Assembly (NCBI GenBank): GCA_947385875.1
Contig: CANDMV010000001.1
Span: 1-64,000 of the forward strand
Length of the DNA stretch: 64,000 nt
Source: an uncultured Eubacterium sp.
Lineage (GTDB): Bacteria; Bacillota; Clostridia; Lachnospirales; Lachnospiraceae
Reading direction: 5' to 3'
Shown: positions 43,635 through 52,857 of the stretch, in pieces
How positions within the stretch are numbered: the first letter of the stretch is position 1
Layout of the letters: each line of letters starts with the position of its first letter
Translations under genes and position numbers: made by a program
The notes under the pieces: model-generated
The model's database searches: none
Told to the model about the DNA's origin: nothing
Seen by the model: the letters and a program-made list of their open reading frames with translations, nothing else

Positions 43635-46631
43635 ATGGAAAACAAAAATGAACTGAAAACTCGCAAAAAAGAATTTAATCGTGCACGACGAAAAGCGACA
43701 AGGCCCTGGAAAATACTAACCTTTATCAGCGCGCCAATTACTGCCATCCTGATTGCAGCCGCTGTATTCTGTAGTATCTTTGACAACTCACTGTCTATAT
43801 TTGTCGGCGGAACATTTAACAATATTAAAAACAGGGATGAAAACGCCACTTATTACAAATTAGACTTTGATTCTAAGGAAGAAATGGTCCATTATGGTGA
43901 AGACCTATGTAAACAGGTAGAAGCAGAAGGAGCTGCGCTGCTTATGAACGAAAACAACGCGCTGCCGCTAGACAAAGGCTCCAAGGTCAGCTGTTTTTCC
44001 ACTTCCTCTGTGAATCTGGTCTATGGCGGCACCGGCTCAGGCAATATCGACGCATCGACTGCGAATACGCTAAAAGGCTCGCTCGAAATCGCAGGATTTG
44101 AAGTAAATAAAACACTCTGGGATTTTTATCTAAATGATGCTTCTGAATATCAGCGTAAAGCAGGCGGCATGGTCTCCACAGAATCAGCTACAGTATCGGA
44201 ATGCCCATGGGATGTCTACACAGATGAAGTGAAGGATTCTGTCATCTCCTACGGTGATGCTGCAATCATTACATTCTCTCGTGTCGGCGGTGAAGGTGCC
44301 GACTTAGACCATCGAAATGTGAATTATCTTGCATTAGATGAACACGAAAAAGAAATGATGGAAAATATTGCAGCTATGAAAGCTGGCGGTTCCATTAAGA
44401 AAATTATCGTGCTAATCAATACAGCAAACGCGCTTCAGGTCGATTTTTTGAAGGAAAATGAATATGGAATAGATGCCTGTCTATGGATTGGCGACGTAGG
44501 TATATCCGGCATCGACGCAGTCGGCGAGATTCTGGCAGGAACTATCACGCCTTCCGGAAGCCTTGTAGATACGTACTGTTACAACAACTACTCCTCTCCG
44601 GCTATGGCTAATTTTTCACCTGTTACCTATGAAGGCTATGAAGAAGGCATTATTCCTAAAAACGCAAGTACTTATATGATTTATCAGGAAGGCATTTATG
44701 TAGGATATAAGTACTACGAGACACGTTATGAAGACTATGTCATGGAAAAAGGCAATGCAGGCGATTACAATTACAGCGACGATGTAGCTTTCCCGTTCGG
44801 CTACGGACTCAGCTATACAGAGTTTGGCTACAGTGACCTGTCTGCCAAATATGACGAAGGTACAGATCAATTTGAAGTAAAAGTAACTGTAACAAATGAA
44901 GGAAGCACTTATTCAGGCAAAAAAGCTGTACAAATCTATGTACAGTCCCCATATACTTCATATGACATTAATAATAACGTAGAGAAAGCTTCCGTAGCAC
45001 TCTGCGGTTTTGGAAAAACAGATATCCTTGCTCCGGGCGAGTCTGAAACGCTGACCATATATGTGGACCGCAGAGAGTTTGCTTCCTACGACGCGTATGG
45101 TGCAGGCACCTATATTCTGGATGAAGGCGATTACTATCTGACAGCAGCTTTCGATGCGCATAATGCTGTAAACAATATACTTGCCGCCAAAGGATACAAG
45201 GCCTCAGACGGGCGCATGGACACAGACGGAGACAAGTCTCTTACTTTCAAATGGAACAATAAAAAATTAGATACAACGACTTATGCTGCATCACTTAATG
45301 GCACACAGATTACAAACCAGTTATCAAATGCAGACATTAAGTTAAGTGAAGACCTCGGCGGTACAGATGTCACCTACCTGTCACGTAATGACTGGACAGG
45401 GACTTTCCCTACAGAATCCTTGAAAATCATTCTGACAGAAAATCTGATAGCAAAGCTTCAGGATGTACAATACAATGCAGCCGATTATGACGCTGTAGAC
45501 ATGCCGCAGCTGAATGCAGACAACGGCTTAAAGCTAGTCGACATGATCGGGCTTGAATATGATGATCCAAAATGGGAACAGCTGCTGGCTCAGCTCTCAT
45601 TTGATGATATGGTATCCCTGATTGGAGATTCTTTCCACTGGACAATGCCGATTGAATCTGTGCAGGCACCTGGCACGCGTGATGAAAACGGCCCTCAGGG
45701 TCTGACTGCCTCTTTATTCAAAGCAGGAGACGAAGAAGGAAAAACCGCTCTGACAGCAACAGCATTTACATCCGAAGATGTGATGGCTGCTACCTTAAAC
45801 ACCAATCTGATGTATGAAATCGGAAAAGTAATCGCCAACAACTGCATCGCAGCAGATATCGCCTGTCTCTACGGCCCAGGCAGCAATATGCATAGAACCC
45901 CATATGGCGGACGAAACTTTGAGTACTATTCTGAAGACGCGTTTCTTTCTGGTGAAATGGGAAAATATGAAGTACAGGCAATGACAGACAGAGGAATCTT
46001 CGTAGTATTGAAGCATTTTGCATTAAATGACTGTGAGCAGGATCGAATCGGCCTTGGTGTCTGGCTAAATGAACAGACTGCCAGAGAGATTTACTTAAAG
46101 GCATTTCAGGCTCCGGTAGAAGAAGCCGATGCGGGACTGATGGTCGCTTATACTCGATGGGGAGCCATCTGGTCAGGAGGGAACCTTGGTCTGATGCACA
46201 ATATTCTGCGCGAGGAATGGGGAAAGATCGGCTTAATCATTACCGATAATGTACTCACCTCATATGTAAACGGCCCTGATGGAATCATTTCAGGCGGAGT
46301 ATCTACGTTTGATGCTATGCTGCCATTAGTAACCAATGCTCTTCCAAAATACAAAAATGATCCTGTTATGGTCACTGCCATGCTGGAAGCATGTCATCAG
46401 AATCTTTATTCTATCGCAAATTCGGCAGGCATGAACGGTATCGGCCCGAATACTATTATAAAGAAAAGAAATATCGCAATCGTAACCGGGTTATGGGCAG
46501 GCTGTATTGCGGTCGGCATGTTATTTGTAGTATCGCTTGTATTATGGATCATTAAGAAGCAGAGATTTAAGAAGACAGATATTTATATAAATTATAAAGC
46601 TGATCTGGCAGAATATAAGGCTCAATCTTAA
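43635..46631 (+). CDS. Domain-permuted GH3 glycoside hydrolase, membrane-anchored
   Basis: A 998-residue beta-glucosidase-type enzyme with domains in reversed order. After an N-terminal membrane helix (about 27-47) comes the GH3 C-domain (EGAALLMNENNALPL at 98-112, FGYGLSYTEFGY), then a fibronectin-III-like domain (about 410-510), and only then the GH3 TIM-barrel domain. The barrel has FHWTMPIESVQAPGTRDENGPQG, LKHFALNDCEQDR and the nucleophile segment GLIITDN. A second membrane helix (about 950-975, WAGCIAVGMLFVVSLVLWII) and a basic tail close the protein. Known permuted GH3 enzymes occur in Ruminococcus and relatives. AAAGGAGGAAG before the ATG is strong. The substrate is unknown; plant or host glycans are likely. 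Confidence 0.9.
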   Translation: MENKNELKTRKKEFNRARRKATRPWKILTFISAPITAILIAAAVFCSIFDNSLSIFVGGTFNNIKNRDENATYYKLDFDSKEEMVHYGEDLCKQVEAEGAALLMNENNALPLDKGSKVSCFSTSSVNLVYGGTGSGNIDASTANTLKGSLEIAGFEVNKTLWDFYLNDASEYQRKAGGMVSTESATVSECPWDVYTDEVKDSVISYGDAAIITFSRVGGEGADLDHRNVNYLALDEHEKEMMENIAAMKAGGSIKKIIVLINTANALQVDFLKENEYGIDACLWIGDVGISGIDAVGEILAGTITPSGSLVDTYCYNNYSSPAMANFSPVTYEGYEEGIIPKNASTYMIYQEGIYVGYKYYETRYEDYVMEKGNAGDYNYSDDVAFPFGYGLSYTEFGYSDLSAKYDEGTDQFEVKVTVTNEGSTYSGKKAVQIYVQSPYTSYDINNNVEKASVALCGFGKTDILAPGESETLTIYVDRREFASYDAYGAGTYILDEGDYYLTAAFDAHNAVNNILAAKGYKASDGRMDTDGDKSLTFKWNNKKLDTTTYAASLNGTQITNQLSNADIKLSEDLGGTDVTYLSRNDWTGTFPTESLKIILTENLIAKLQDVQYNAADYDAVDMPQLNADNGLKLVDMIGLEYDDPKWEQLLAQLSFDDMVSLIGDSFHWTMPIESVQAPGTRDENGPQGLTASLFKAGDEEGKTALTATAFTSEDVMAATLNTNLMYEIGKVIANNCIAADIACLYGPGSNMHRTPYGGRNFEYYSEDAFLSGEMGKYEVQAMTDRGIFVVLKHFALNDCEQDRIGLGVWLNEQTAREIYLKAFQAPVEEADAGLMVAYTRWGAIWSGGNLGLMHNILREEWGKIGLIITDNVLTSYVNGPDGIISGGVSTFDAMLPLVTNALPKYKNDPVMVTAMLEACHQNLYSIANSAGMNGIGPNTIIKKRNIAIVTGLWAGCIAVGMLFVVSLVLWIIKKQRFKKTDIYINYKADLAEYKAQS

Positions 46632-46696
46632 AATATAAATGGCTGCTTTTCAGAAAACCTTGTAAACAGTCTGGATAAGTATTACATTATGGGGAA

Positions 46697-46726
46697 GGCG
46701 GACGCCGGGTGAGGGGAGCTGTTCTT
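46697..46726. repeat. Family A end fragment
   Basis: GGCGGACGCCGGGTGAGGGG followed by AGCTGTT matches one end of the family A elements at 6461 and 7176. Only about 30 bp remain, placed between the converging ends of the GH3 gene and niaR. Confidence 0.7.
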
Positions 46727-46832
46727 GACAATCCTTACAATAAATCGGCAAATACAATGCCGTTACGTATTCGCAGTACAAAAAACAGCAGTGCATATAT
46801 ATGCCAACTGCTGTTTCCCTATTTTTATGTGC

Positions 46833-47399
46833 CTACGACTTTGCCGATATTTTTGCCCGATTCCAAAAGTCAACCGGCTCATCTTCCTGCAGACAGGCCA
46901 GCATCCCTTTTTCCTCCAGCATCTTATGAATACTATCCAATGTCTGATCATCATCCGCAGATATAGTATGGTAATGATAACCCGATGTTACATTTTTAAG
47001 CAGACTTGATTTCCCGGATCGTATTTTTTCCATAAAATCCTGAATGTCTCTTCGAGAGCGTATTTTCATATCCGCACGCACAATCCCATATACTCGGTGA
47101 TAAATAAACACATCCCTTACTTTTCCGCCCAGATCTATAATCAAAGTCAGTTCTTCTTCTGTCTGTTCATCAGAATGAAGCATCTTAAAAACCCTGCTGA
47201 CCTCATGCGCTGTCTGCATTATAACATATCCCCGGCTTGCTGATAAAATATCAGCTCCATTTGCACGCAGTAATGCTATATCCTGAACAATAATCTGACG
47301 GCTGACCTGAAGCTGCTGTGCGAGCACAGCCCCGGAAATCGGTTCTTTACTATTAGATAATATTTGAAATAACTGTTTTCTCCGCTGTTCTCCACTCAT
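46833..47399 (-). CDS. niaR: NiaR-type NAD biosynthesis repressor
   Basis: A transcriptional repressor of NAD synthesis genes that senses nicotinate. The N terminus has a winged HTH_11 domain (RRKQLFQILSNSKEPISGAVLAQQL, VSRQIIVQDIALLRANG), and the rest is the 3H (three-histidine) domain with HEVSRVFKMLH, FIYHRVYGIVRADMKI and SGYHYHTIS, the metal/nicotinate-binding part. The product from the ATG at 47399 is 188 residues; GGAG lies 11 bases upstream. The open frame could start earlier, but without a better ribosome site. It lies next to nadC and nadB on the same strand, and a NiaR-like operator is visible at the nadB/nadA promoters. Confidence 0.92.
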   Translation of the reverse strand: MSGEQRRKQLFQILSNSKEPISGAVLAQQLQVSRQIIVQDIALLRANGADILSASRGYVIMQTAHEVSRVFKMLHSDEQTEEELTLIIDLGGKVRDVFIYHRVYGIVRADMKIRSRRDIQDFMEKIRSGKSSLLKNVTSGYHYHTISADDDQTLDSIHKMLEEKGMLACLQEDEPVDFWNRAKISAKS

Positions 47400-47459
47400 C
47401 GCAGCATACTCTCCTTTCTTTTTATTCATGCCGCTGCTGTTTGTATGCAAAGCTGATTT

Positions 47460-48317
47460 TTAACCAACTGCATGTAGATTTTTTAATGATAAATCCAAAA
47501 TAGGCGCAGAATGCGTTAAAGCACCGCTGGAAATATAATCAACGCCCAGATCAATCAGTCCCGCAATATTTTCTTTTGTCACATTACCGGATATCTCTAC
47601 CTCTGCCCTGCCTGCAATATAATCAACCGCTTCTTTCATCTGCTCATGCGTCATATTATCCAGCATAATAATATCAGCTTCTGCTAAAACAGCTTCTTTC
47701 ACCATATCAAGCGTTTCTACTTCTACTTCGATTTTGCGTACAAACGGTGCATATTCCTTTGCCATAAGCACCGCATTCTTTACCCCTCCGGCTGCATTGA
47801 TATGGTTATCCTTCAATAGAACTCCGTCAGACAGATTATATCTATGATTATTGCCGCCGCCAGTACGCACTGCATATTTTTCAAAAATCCGGTTATTCGG
47901 AGATGTCTTTCTGGTATCCAGCAGCTTGATTTTTGTATCCGACAGCAGAGAAGCCACAGAATATGTATAAGTTGCAATCCCGCTCATTCTCTGCAGATAA
48001 TTCAGCGCCGTACGTTCCCCGCATAATAATATACGAATATCACTGCGGACTTTTGCAATCAGCTGTCCTTTATTTACTGCATCTCCATCTGCAGCAAAAA
48101 AATCTGTGGATGATGTCTCATCCAACAGTGTAAACACACGCTCAAATACCTGAAGCCCGCAGATCATGCCATCCTGCTTGCAGATTAAATCAACTTCCCC
48201 TAGCTGCGCATGAGGCATCACGCTGTTCGTAGATACATCATCGCTGGTAATATCCTCCTGAAGTGCACTCAAAATCAATGGGTCTACATTTAATTTCATT
48301 GTTATCGGATCAAACAT
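47460..48317 (-). CDS. nadC: Nicotinate-nucleotide pyrophosphorylase (carboxylating)
   Basis: Converts quinolinate and PRPP to nicotinate mononucleotide. The 285-residue product shows ALQEDITSDDVST at the N terminus, GERTALNYLQRMSGIAT, the LDTRKTSPNNRIFEKYAVRTGGGNNHRYNL core (phosphoribosyl and quinolinate-binding residues), EVEVETLDM and IMLDNMT. It is the second gene of the nadB-nadC-niaR set on the minus strand, separated from nadB by about 180 bp that contain a repeat. Confidence 0.97.
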   Translation of the reverse strand: MFDPITMKLNVDPLILSALQEDITSDDVSTNSVMPHAQLGEVDLICKQDGMICGLQVFERVFTLLDETSSTDFFAADGDAVNKGQLIAKVRSDIRILLCGERTALNYLQRMSGIATYTYSVASLLSDTKIKLLDTRKTSPNNRIFEKYAVRTGGGNNHRYNLSDGVLLKDNHINAAGGVKNAVLMAKEYAPFVRKIEVEVETLDMVKEAVLAEADIIMLDNMTHEQMKEAVDYIAGRAEVEISGNVTKENIAGLIDLGVDYISSGALTHSAPILDLSLKNLHAVG

Positions 48318-48341
48318 TTTCTATCATTCCTTTCTATTCTA

Positions 48342-48490
48342 TTTGTAACTATTTTGTGTCCCAATATCATTCGCTTAACGGCCTCCTTGACGATTCTACG
48401 TCTGGCGGAACGGATTTGTCTGGCAGCTTATACTGTGTGCGGACTGGAGCAACACTGTGATGAACTAACCGCTAAGGTCCTGCCCGCTGA
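48342..48490. repeat. Family B/D-like repeat between nadB and nadC
   Basis: Starts GTAACTATTTTGTGTCCCAATATCATT and contains GGCCTCCTTGACGATTCTACGTCTGGCGG and ACGGATTTGTCTGGC, which match 53251-53300 and (inverted) 14546-14580. It is a degenerate copy inserted between two genes of one operon; no coding capacity. Confidence 0.6.
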
Positions 48491-48500
48491 GTACACTCCC

Positions 48501-49784
48501 TTACTCATCCGCCTTGCTGATTGCCATCCTGACAGCACGGTAATGTTCCTCTATGACTGCTCCATAATTTTCATAATATTTCACGTTTACTGCTGCAAAT
48601 AAATCTGTTTCCTGCTGCGGGATGATTCCTTTCATAGCAATATCTTCCGCTGCCCTCTTTGCAAATACAAGGCTTTCCAATAATGAATTACTGGCCAGCC
48701 TGTTCCTTCCATGCACCCCATTGCAGGCTGTCTCACCAACTGCATACAGCCGTTCCATAGATGTGCGGCTGCTGTAATCTACCCGAATGCCTCCCATAAA
48801 ATAATGCTGTGCAGGAACCACCGGGATACATTCTTTCGTAACATCATATCCCATTGTGGCACAATGTGCAATAATATTTGGAAAATGAATCGTTAATTCT
48901 TCTTTTGGTATTGTCCTAAGATCTTCCCAGACAAACTGCGTCTGATCTTTTTCCATCTGCGACAGGATTGCTGCTGTAAGCTGATCTCTCGGCAGCAGCT
49001 CATCTACAAAACGGTTCATATTTTTATCATAGAGCTTAGCGCCTTCTCCGCGCACGGACTCAGAAATTAAAAAACTGCGTTCATCCTCTTTCGTGTAAAA
49101 GGTCGTTGGATGAATCTGGATATAATTTATATCCTTTAAATCAATATTATGGCGCAGTGCCACGGCTACAGCATCACCTGTCAAATGTCTAAAATTTGTA
49201 GAATGCTTATACAATCCGCCGATTCCTCCAGCAGCAAGTATCGTAACTGCTGCCCGCACCATCTCGATTTTTGCATTCTCCCTCCTCACCACTGCTCCAT
49301 AACAAGTATTATTTTCACTTATAAGATCTAACATTTCTGTATACTGCAGCAGTCTGATATTGGGACGCTTGCGCACCTGCCCTAACAATTTACTGGTAAT
49401 CTCTCTTCCTGTCAGATCTTCGTGAAATAAAATCCGATTCTGGGAATGCGCTCCTTCTCTTGTATACGCAAAATTGCCGTTTTTCTCCCTTTGAAAATCC
49501 ACTCCATAGCTGAGCAGGTCTTGTATAATCTGCCCTGACGAACGTATCATAATCTCCACGGACGTTCTGTCATTTTCATAATGCCCGGCACGCATCGTAT
49601 CTTCAAAATAACTTTCATAATCAGAATCATCCTTCAGCACACATATTCCACCCTGCGCGAGAAAAGAATCACTGCTTTCCAGATCTGATTTTGTAATCAG
49701 CATGACCTGCATTTCCTGCGGCAGATGCAGCGCGCAATAGAGTCCGCTGCATCCGGTTCCAATAATTAATATATCTGTTTTCAT
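48501..49784 (-). CDS. nadB: L-aspartate oxidase
   Basis: Oxidises L-aspartate to iminoaspartate, the substrate of NadA. The FAD-binding N terminus is DILIIGTGCSGLYCALHL, followed by the SSDSFLAQGGICV loop, the active-site region REGAHSQNRILFHEDLTG, the HPTTFY and SESVRGEGA motifs, and C-terminal GRNRLASNSLLESLVF. At 427 residues it lacks most of the C-terminal helical domain of the 540-residue E. coli enzyme, as do several clostridial NadB proteins. It is divergent from nadA and shares its regulatory region. Confidence 0.96.
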   Translation of the reverse strand: MKTDILIIGTGCSGLYCALHLPQEMQVMLITKSDLESSDSFLAQGGICVLKDDSDYESYFEDTMRAGHYENDRTSVEIMIRSSGQIIQDLLSYGVDFQREKNGNFAYTREGAHSQNRILFHEDLTGREITSKLLGQVRKRPNIRLLQYTEMLDLISENNTCYGAVVRRENAKIEMVRAAVTILAAGGIGGLYKHSTNFRHLTGDAVAVALRHNIDLKDINYIQIHPTTFYTKEDERSFLISESVRGEGAKLYDKNMNRFVDELLPRDQLTAAILSQMEKDQTQFVWEDLRTIPKEELTIHFPNIIAHCATMGYDVTKECIPVVPAQHYFMGGIRVDYSSRTSMERLYAVGETACNGVHGRNRLASNSLLESLVFAKRAAEDIAMKGIIPQQETDLFAAVNVKYYENYGAVIEEHYRAVRMAISKADE

Positions 49785-49802
49785 AAAGTATTCTGCTCTT
49801 TC

Positions 49803-49948
49803 TGTCAGCTCTCAGCTGCTCATATGCCTATGGTCTGAAAGCACTCGTTCTACAGCCGCCATGAACTTGTCAGCTCTCAGCTGCATGTATGTCTATCGGC
49901 CTAAAAGCATATGTTCTGCGTCTGCCCAAAACTTGTCAGCTCTCAGCT
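49803..49948. repeat. 65-bp tandem repeat in the nadB leader
   Basis: The 16-mer TGTCAGCTCTCAGCTG occurs exactly at 49803-49818, 49868-49883 and 49933-49948, with a 65-bp period; the intervening sequence (AAAGCA..GTTCTGC) is also similar. The copies lie within the predicted 5' untranslated leader of nadB. Each core is self-complementary in part (CAGCTCTCAGCTG). Confidence 0.85.
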
Positions 49949-49968
49949 GTATATATGTTCATTGCGCT

Positions 49969-50060
49969 ATTATATCACATGAATATCATACTGACAAGAC
50001 ACATGACAATATAAATATATAGACAAATATATTGACAATACAGCCTGCATTTAATATAAT
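49969..50060. promoter_or_regulatory. Overlapping divergent promoters of nadB and nadA with NiaR-like operator
   Basis: For nadA (plus): TTGACA at 50032-50037, 17 bp, TATAAT at 50055-50060, a perfect consensus. For nadB (minus): TTGTCA (49997-49992), 17 bp, TATAAT (49974-49969). The sequence TGACAAGACAC at 49992-50002, which reads GTGTCTTGTCA on the minus strand, resembles the NiaR operator GTGTCTTGACAC and overlaps the nadB -35 box. A second TGACA...AGACA arrangement follows at 50004-50025. NiaR is encoded next door. Confidence 0.8.
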
Positions 50061-50109
50061 TTTTTTAATTTTGGAACTGTAAACAGGAAAACATAGGAGA
50101 AATAAATAC

Positions 50110-51024
50110 ATGAAAACAACAAAAACCATTCAGGATGACATTTTAAGATTAAAAAGAGAAAATGACATATGCATCCTGGCCCATGCATACGAGAGCCAGG
50201 ATATTTGGGAAATCGCCGATTATGTAGGCGATTCTTACGGACTCAGTCTCAAAGCCTCTAAAGCAGACCAGAAAACAATCCTGCTCTGTGGTGTCCGCTT
50301 TATGGCCGAAACAGTGAAAATACTTTCACCTCAAAAGAGCGTTCTGCTGTCTCATCCATCTGCCGGATGTCCTATGGCCCAGCAGATGACTGTCGAGCAG
50401 CTGAATGACTTAAAGAAAAGCTATCCCGACTACACGGTCGCTGCATACATAAACACTACATCCGAGCTGAAAACAGCCTGCGATGTATGCGTCACTTCTG
50501 CCTCTGCAGTAAAAATTATTCGAAGTCTGGAAAACTCAGACATTTTATTTATTCCTGACTGCAATCTAGGTGCATGGGTTTCTAAGCAGATTCCAGAGAA
50601 AAACATCCAGCTTGTAAAAGGCGGCTGCCCTGTCCATACAAGGATATCTGCGCAGGAAACAGAACAAATCCGAAGGCTCCACCCAAATGCTATGCTGTTG
50701 GTACACCCAGAATGCCTCCCAGAAGTCACCATTCAGGCAGATTATGTCGGAAGTACTACCGGTATCATGGATTATGTGAAAAACAGCTCTGAAAATGAAT
50801 TTATCATCGGAACGGAAAACAGTATTGTGCAACATCTGCAGTTCGCCTGTCCGGATAAGCACTTTTATGCACTGTCCAAAAACTGTATCTGTAGTGACAT
50901 GAAGCTGACAACTCTGATGGATGTCTATCGCTGTGTACATGGTACTGGCGGCGAGGAAATTCATCTATCTGATGATGTTATGTCAAAGGCACGCCGCTGT
51001 ATTGACACAATGTTGAAATATTAA
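50110..51024 (+). CDS. nadA: Quinolinate synthase
   Basis: A [4Fe-4S] enzyme that condenses iminoaspartate with dihydroxyacetone phosphate to quinolinate. The 304-residue product has the three-fold NadA layout. Likely cluster ligands are Cys87 (SAGCPMAQQ), Cys202 (LVHPECLPEV) and one of Cys259/Cys261 (KNCICSDMK). The substrate-binding segments AYINTTSELK, CVTSASA, IPDCNLG and GSTTGI are present. The start follows TAGGAGAAATAAATAC. It is transcribed away from nadB from a consensus promoter. Together with nadB, nadC and niaR it gives a complete aspartate-to-NaMN route in the window. Confidence 0.97.
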   Translation: MKTTKTIQDDILRLKRENDICILAHAYESQDIWEIADYVGDSYGLSLKASKADQKTILLCGVRFMAETVKILSPQKSVLLSHPSAGCPMAQQMTVEQLNDLKKSYPDYTVAAYINTTSELKTACDVCVTSASAVKIIRSLENSDILFIPDCNLGAWVSKQIPEKNIQLVKGGCPVHTRISAQETEQIRRLHPNAMLLVHPECLPEVTIQADYVGSTTGIMDYVKNSSENEFIIGTENSIVQHLQFACPDKHFYALSKNCICSDMKLTTLMDVYRCVHGTGGEEIHLSDDVMSKARRCIDTMLKY

Positions 51025-51071
51025 CAGATCTTTGCTCTTTTCCCATATTAAAGCAGCTTATGCTCTCTAAA

Positions 51072-51110
51072 AACTCCGGAAACCCGCATAACTGCTGGAT
51101 TTCCGGAGTT
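51072..51110 (-). terminator. Intrinsic terminator between nadA and the ABC-F gene
   Basis: AACTCCGGAAA and TTTCCGGAGTT form an 11-bp stem with a 17-nt loop. The T run (TTTTTAG) is on the minus strand, so it best serves the ABC-F transcript, though it may also work for nadA. Confidence 0.8.
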
Positions 51111-51318
51111 CACATCAGCTATACGAGCTCCTTACCTGTCACTGGCATGAACATGTATACATACTATATATACAAAAGGAAGTGAAATACAAATAATAAC
51201 CGGCAACTTTATATTCGTAATGCTTCGTCATCATTCATCCCTCATAAACTTCTTGTTCTTTTTATAATAGTCCTTAACTATCTGAATCTCATGTTTCATA
51301 CAGCTGTATTATTTTACC

Positions 51319-52857
51319 TTACTGCTCCACTAACCCATCTTCTGTCAGCCTGCAGACTCTGCTGCATACCTCCTCAATATATTTACGGTCATGAGAGATA
51401 CTAATAATTGCCCCCGGAAACTCTTTGAGCATCTGCCGGATTACCGGCCCGGACAACGGTGAAAAGTTACGTGTCGGCTCATCTAAAATCAATACGCTTG
51501 CACCAGACAGACTCATTTTCAAAAGTAATATTTTTGCTTTCTGTCCGCCGGATAACTGGCTGATCTTGTGATCCATTTCATCTGCCGTATACTTTAATGC
51601 TCCCAGATAAGTACGTATCTTTGTCCTCTCTTCTTTCTCCCCGCTCTGGTCCAGGAAATCCACAGGCGTCATCGAAAAATCCAGCAAGTCTTCATAGTTC
51701 TGCGGCATGTATTCCGCATAAAGATCTGTTCTGTCCAATAGCTCCTTCGCAATCATTTGAAGCAGAGTCGTCTTTCCAGCTCCATTCATTCCCACAATAC
51801 ATAGTTTTTCAGAACCACGAATCCGAAGATTAATATTTTTAGCAAGAACCCTGTCATGGTCAGGTGTATAGAGCTTTTCTAAGGAATACTCAATCACTGT
51901 TTTGCCGGCAGGTATCTTAGACTTTTCACTGCCTATTTTAAAAAAGATTGCCTCTTCTTCCTCCGGCATTTCCGTCATATTTTCATCCTCACGGGCAAAT
52001 CTCCGCTCCATAGATTTAACCACATGCATTTTCTTTTTCAATAATCGTCCCTTGGAAGGATTCTGCCTTGAGATACTTCCCTGTGCGTGTTCTACACTCT
52101 GAAAAATTCTCCTATACTTCTCCTCACGAAGCTTCTTTTCCCGTCGATCATTTTCCGCCCGGCGCTGCTGATTTTCATACTGACTGAAACGTTCCTGAAG
52201 GTACTGCTGATAAGACATATGTGCGATGGTATGCCGACACTTCGTCTTTTTCCTGATCTGTTCAATATGGATGACCATATTTGCCGTACGCTCAATCAGC
52301 GTTTCATCATGAGATATATACAATATAATATGCCTCCAGCTGAGTATAAATTTTTCAAGCCATTCCAGCGTTTCCAAATCAATATCATTCGACGGCTCAT
52401 CAAGCAATAAGACATCCGGCTCTGATAAAATCAGCCGCATCATCTGCACCTTCACCTTCTCACCGCCTGATAAAGTACCCATGCACTGGCCGCTATAAAA
52501 GACCTCCCCAGTAAATCCAAACATCGCTGCAATTCGATTCAGTTCCTTTGGTGTCTGTTCAAAAAATTGATCTTCCTCCATAAAATATTCATAAATAGTT
52601 TTCCCGCAGTCTTCAGGCGGCAGCTCCTGCGGCAGATAACCGAGCTTCTGCCCCTGAATGACCCGTTCTCCTTCTGCTTCACAATAATCAGAAATCATCT
52701 GAGGATTATATATCCATTGAAGAAGCGTAGATTTTCCATTTCCCTCCTCTCCTATCATAACTGCTTTATCTCCTTCATTCAATACGCAGCTAAAATTTTC
52801 AAAAATGTATCTCAAATCTTTTTTGTGTATAATATTCAAATTTTTAATCTGTAACAT
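51319..52857 (-). CDS. ABC-F family ATPase
   Basis: A soluble protein with two tandem ABC domains and no membrane part, the ABC-F layout of ribosome-associated translation or antibiotic-protection factors. The first domain has GEEGNGKSTLLQW, LSGGEKVKVQ and VLLLDEPSNDID. A charged coiled-coil linker follows (about 240-310, RRAENDRREKKLREEKYRR). The second domain has GMNGAGKTTLLQ, LSGGQKAKIL and the unusual VLILDEPTRNFSPLSG. AGGAGG four to five bases before the ATG at 52857 sets the start of the 512-residue product. A long structured leader with a terminator-like hairpin precedes it, as in drug-inducible ABC-F resistance genes. Resistance is a possibility, not established. Confidence 0.88.
   Translation of the reverse strand: MLQIKNLNIIHKKDLRYIFENFSCVLNEGDKAVMIGEEGNGKSTLLQWIYNPQMISDYCEAEGERVIQGQKLGYLPQELPPEDCGKTIYEYFMEEDQFFEQTPKELNRIAAMFGFTGEVFYSGQCMGTLSGGEKVKVQMMRLILSEPDVLLLDEPSNDIDLETLEWLEKFILSWRHIILYISHDETLIERTANMVIHIEQIRKKTKCRHTIAHMSYQQYLQERFSQYENQQRRAENDRREKKLREEKYRRIFQSVEHAQGSISRQNPSKGRLLKKKMHVVKSMERRFAREDENMTEMPEEEEAIFFKIGSEKSKIPAGKTVIEYSLEKLYTPDHDRVLAKNINLRIRGSEKLCIVGMNGAGKTTLLQMIAKELLDRTDLYAEYMPQNYEDLLDFSMTPVDFLDQSGEKEERTKIRTYLGALKYTADEMDHKISQLSGGQKAKILLLKMSLSGASVLILDEPTRNFSPLSGPVIRQMLKEFPGAIISISHDRKYIEEVCSRVCRLTEDGLVEQ

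Noticed and set aside
49803-49948. CRISPR array
   Set aside because: The three 16-bp repeats are spaced 65 bp apart, the intervening sequences resemble each other, and no cas gene is present.
51319-52857. ABC membrane transporter
   Set aside because: Two nucleotide-binding domains in tandem with no membrane helices fit the ABC-F class and not a transporter.
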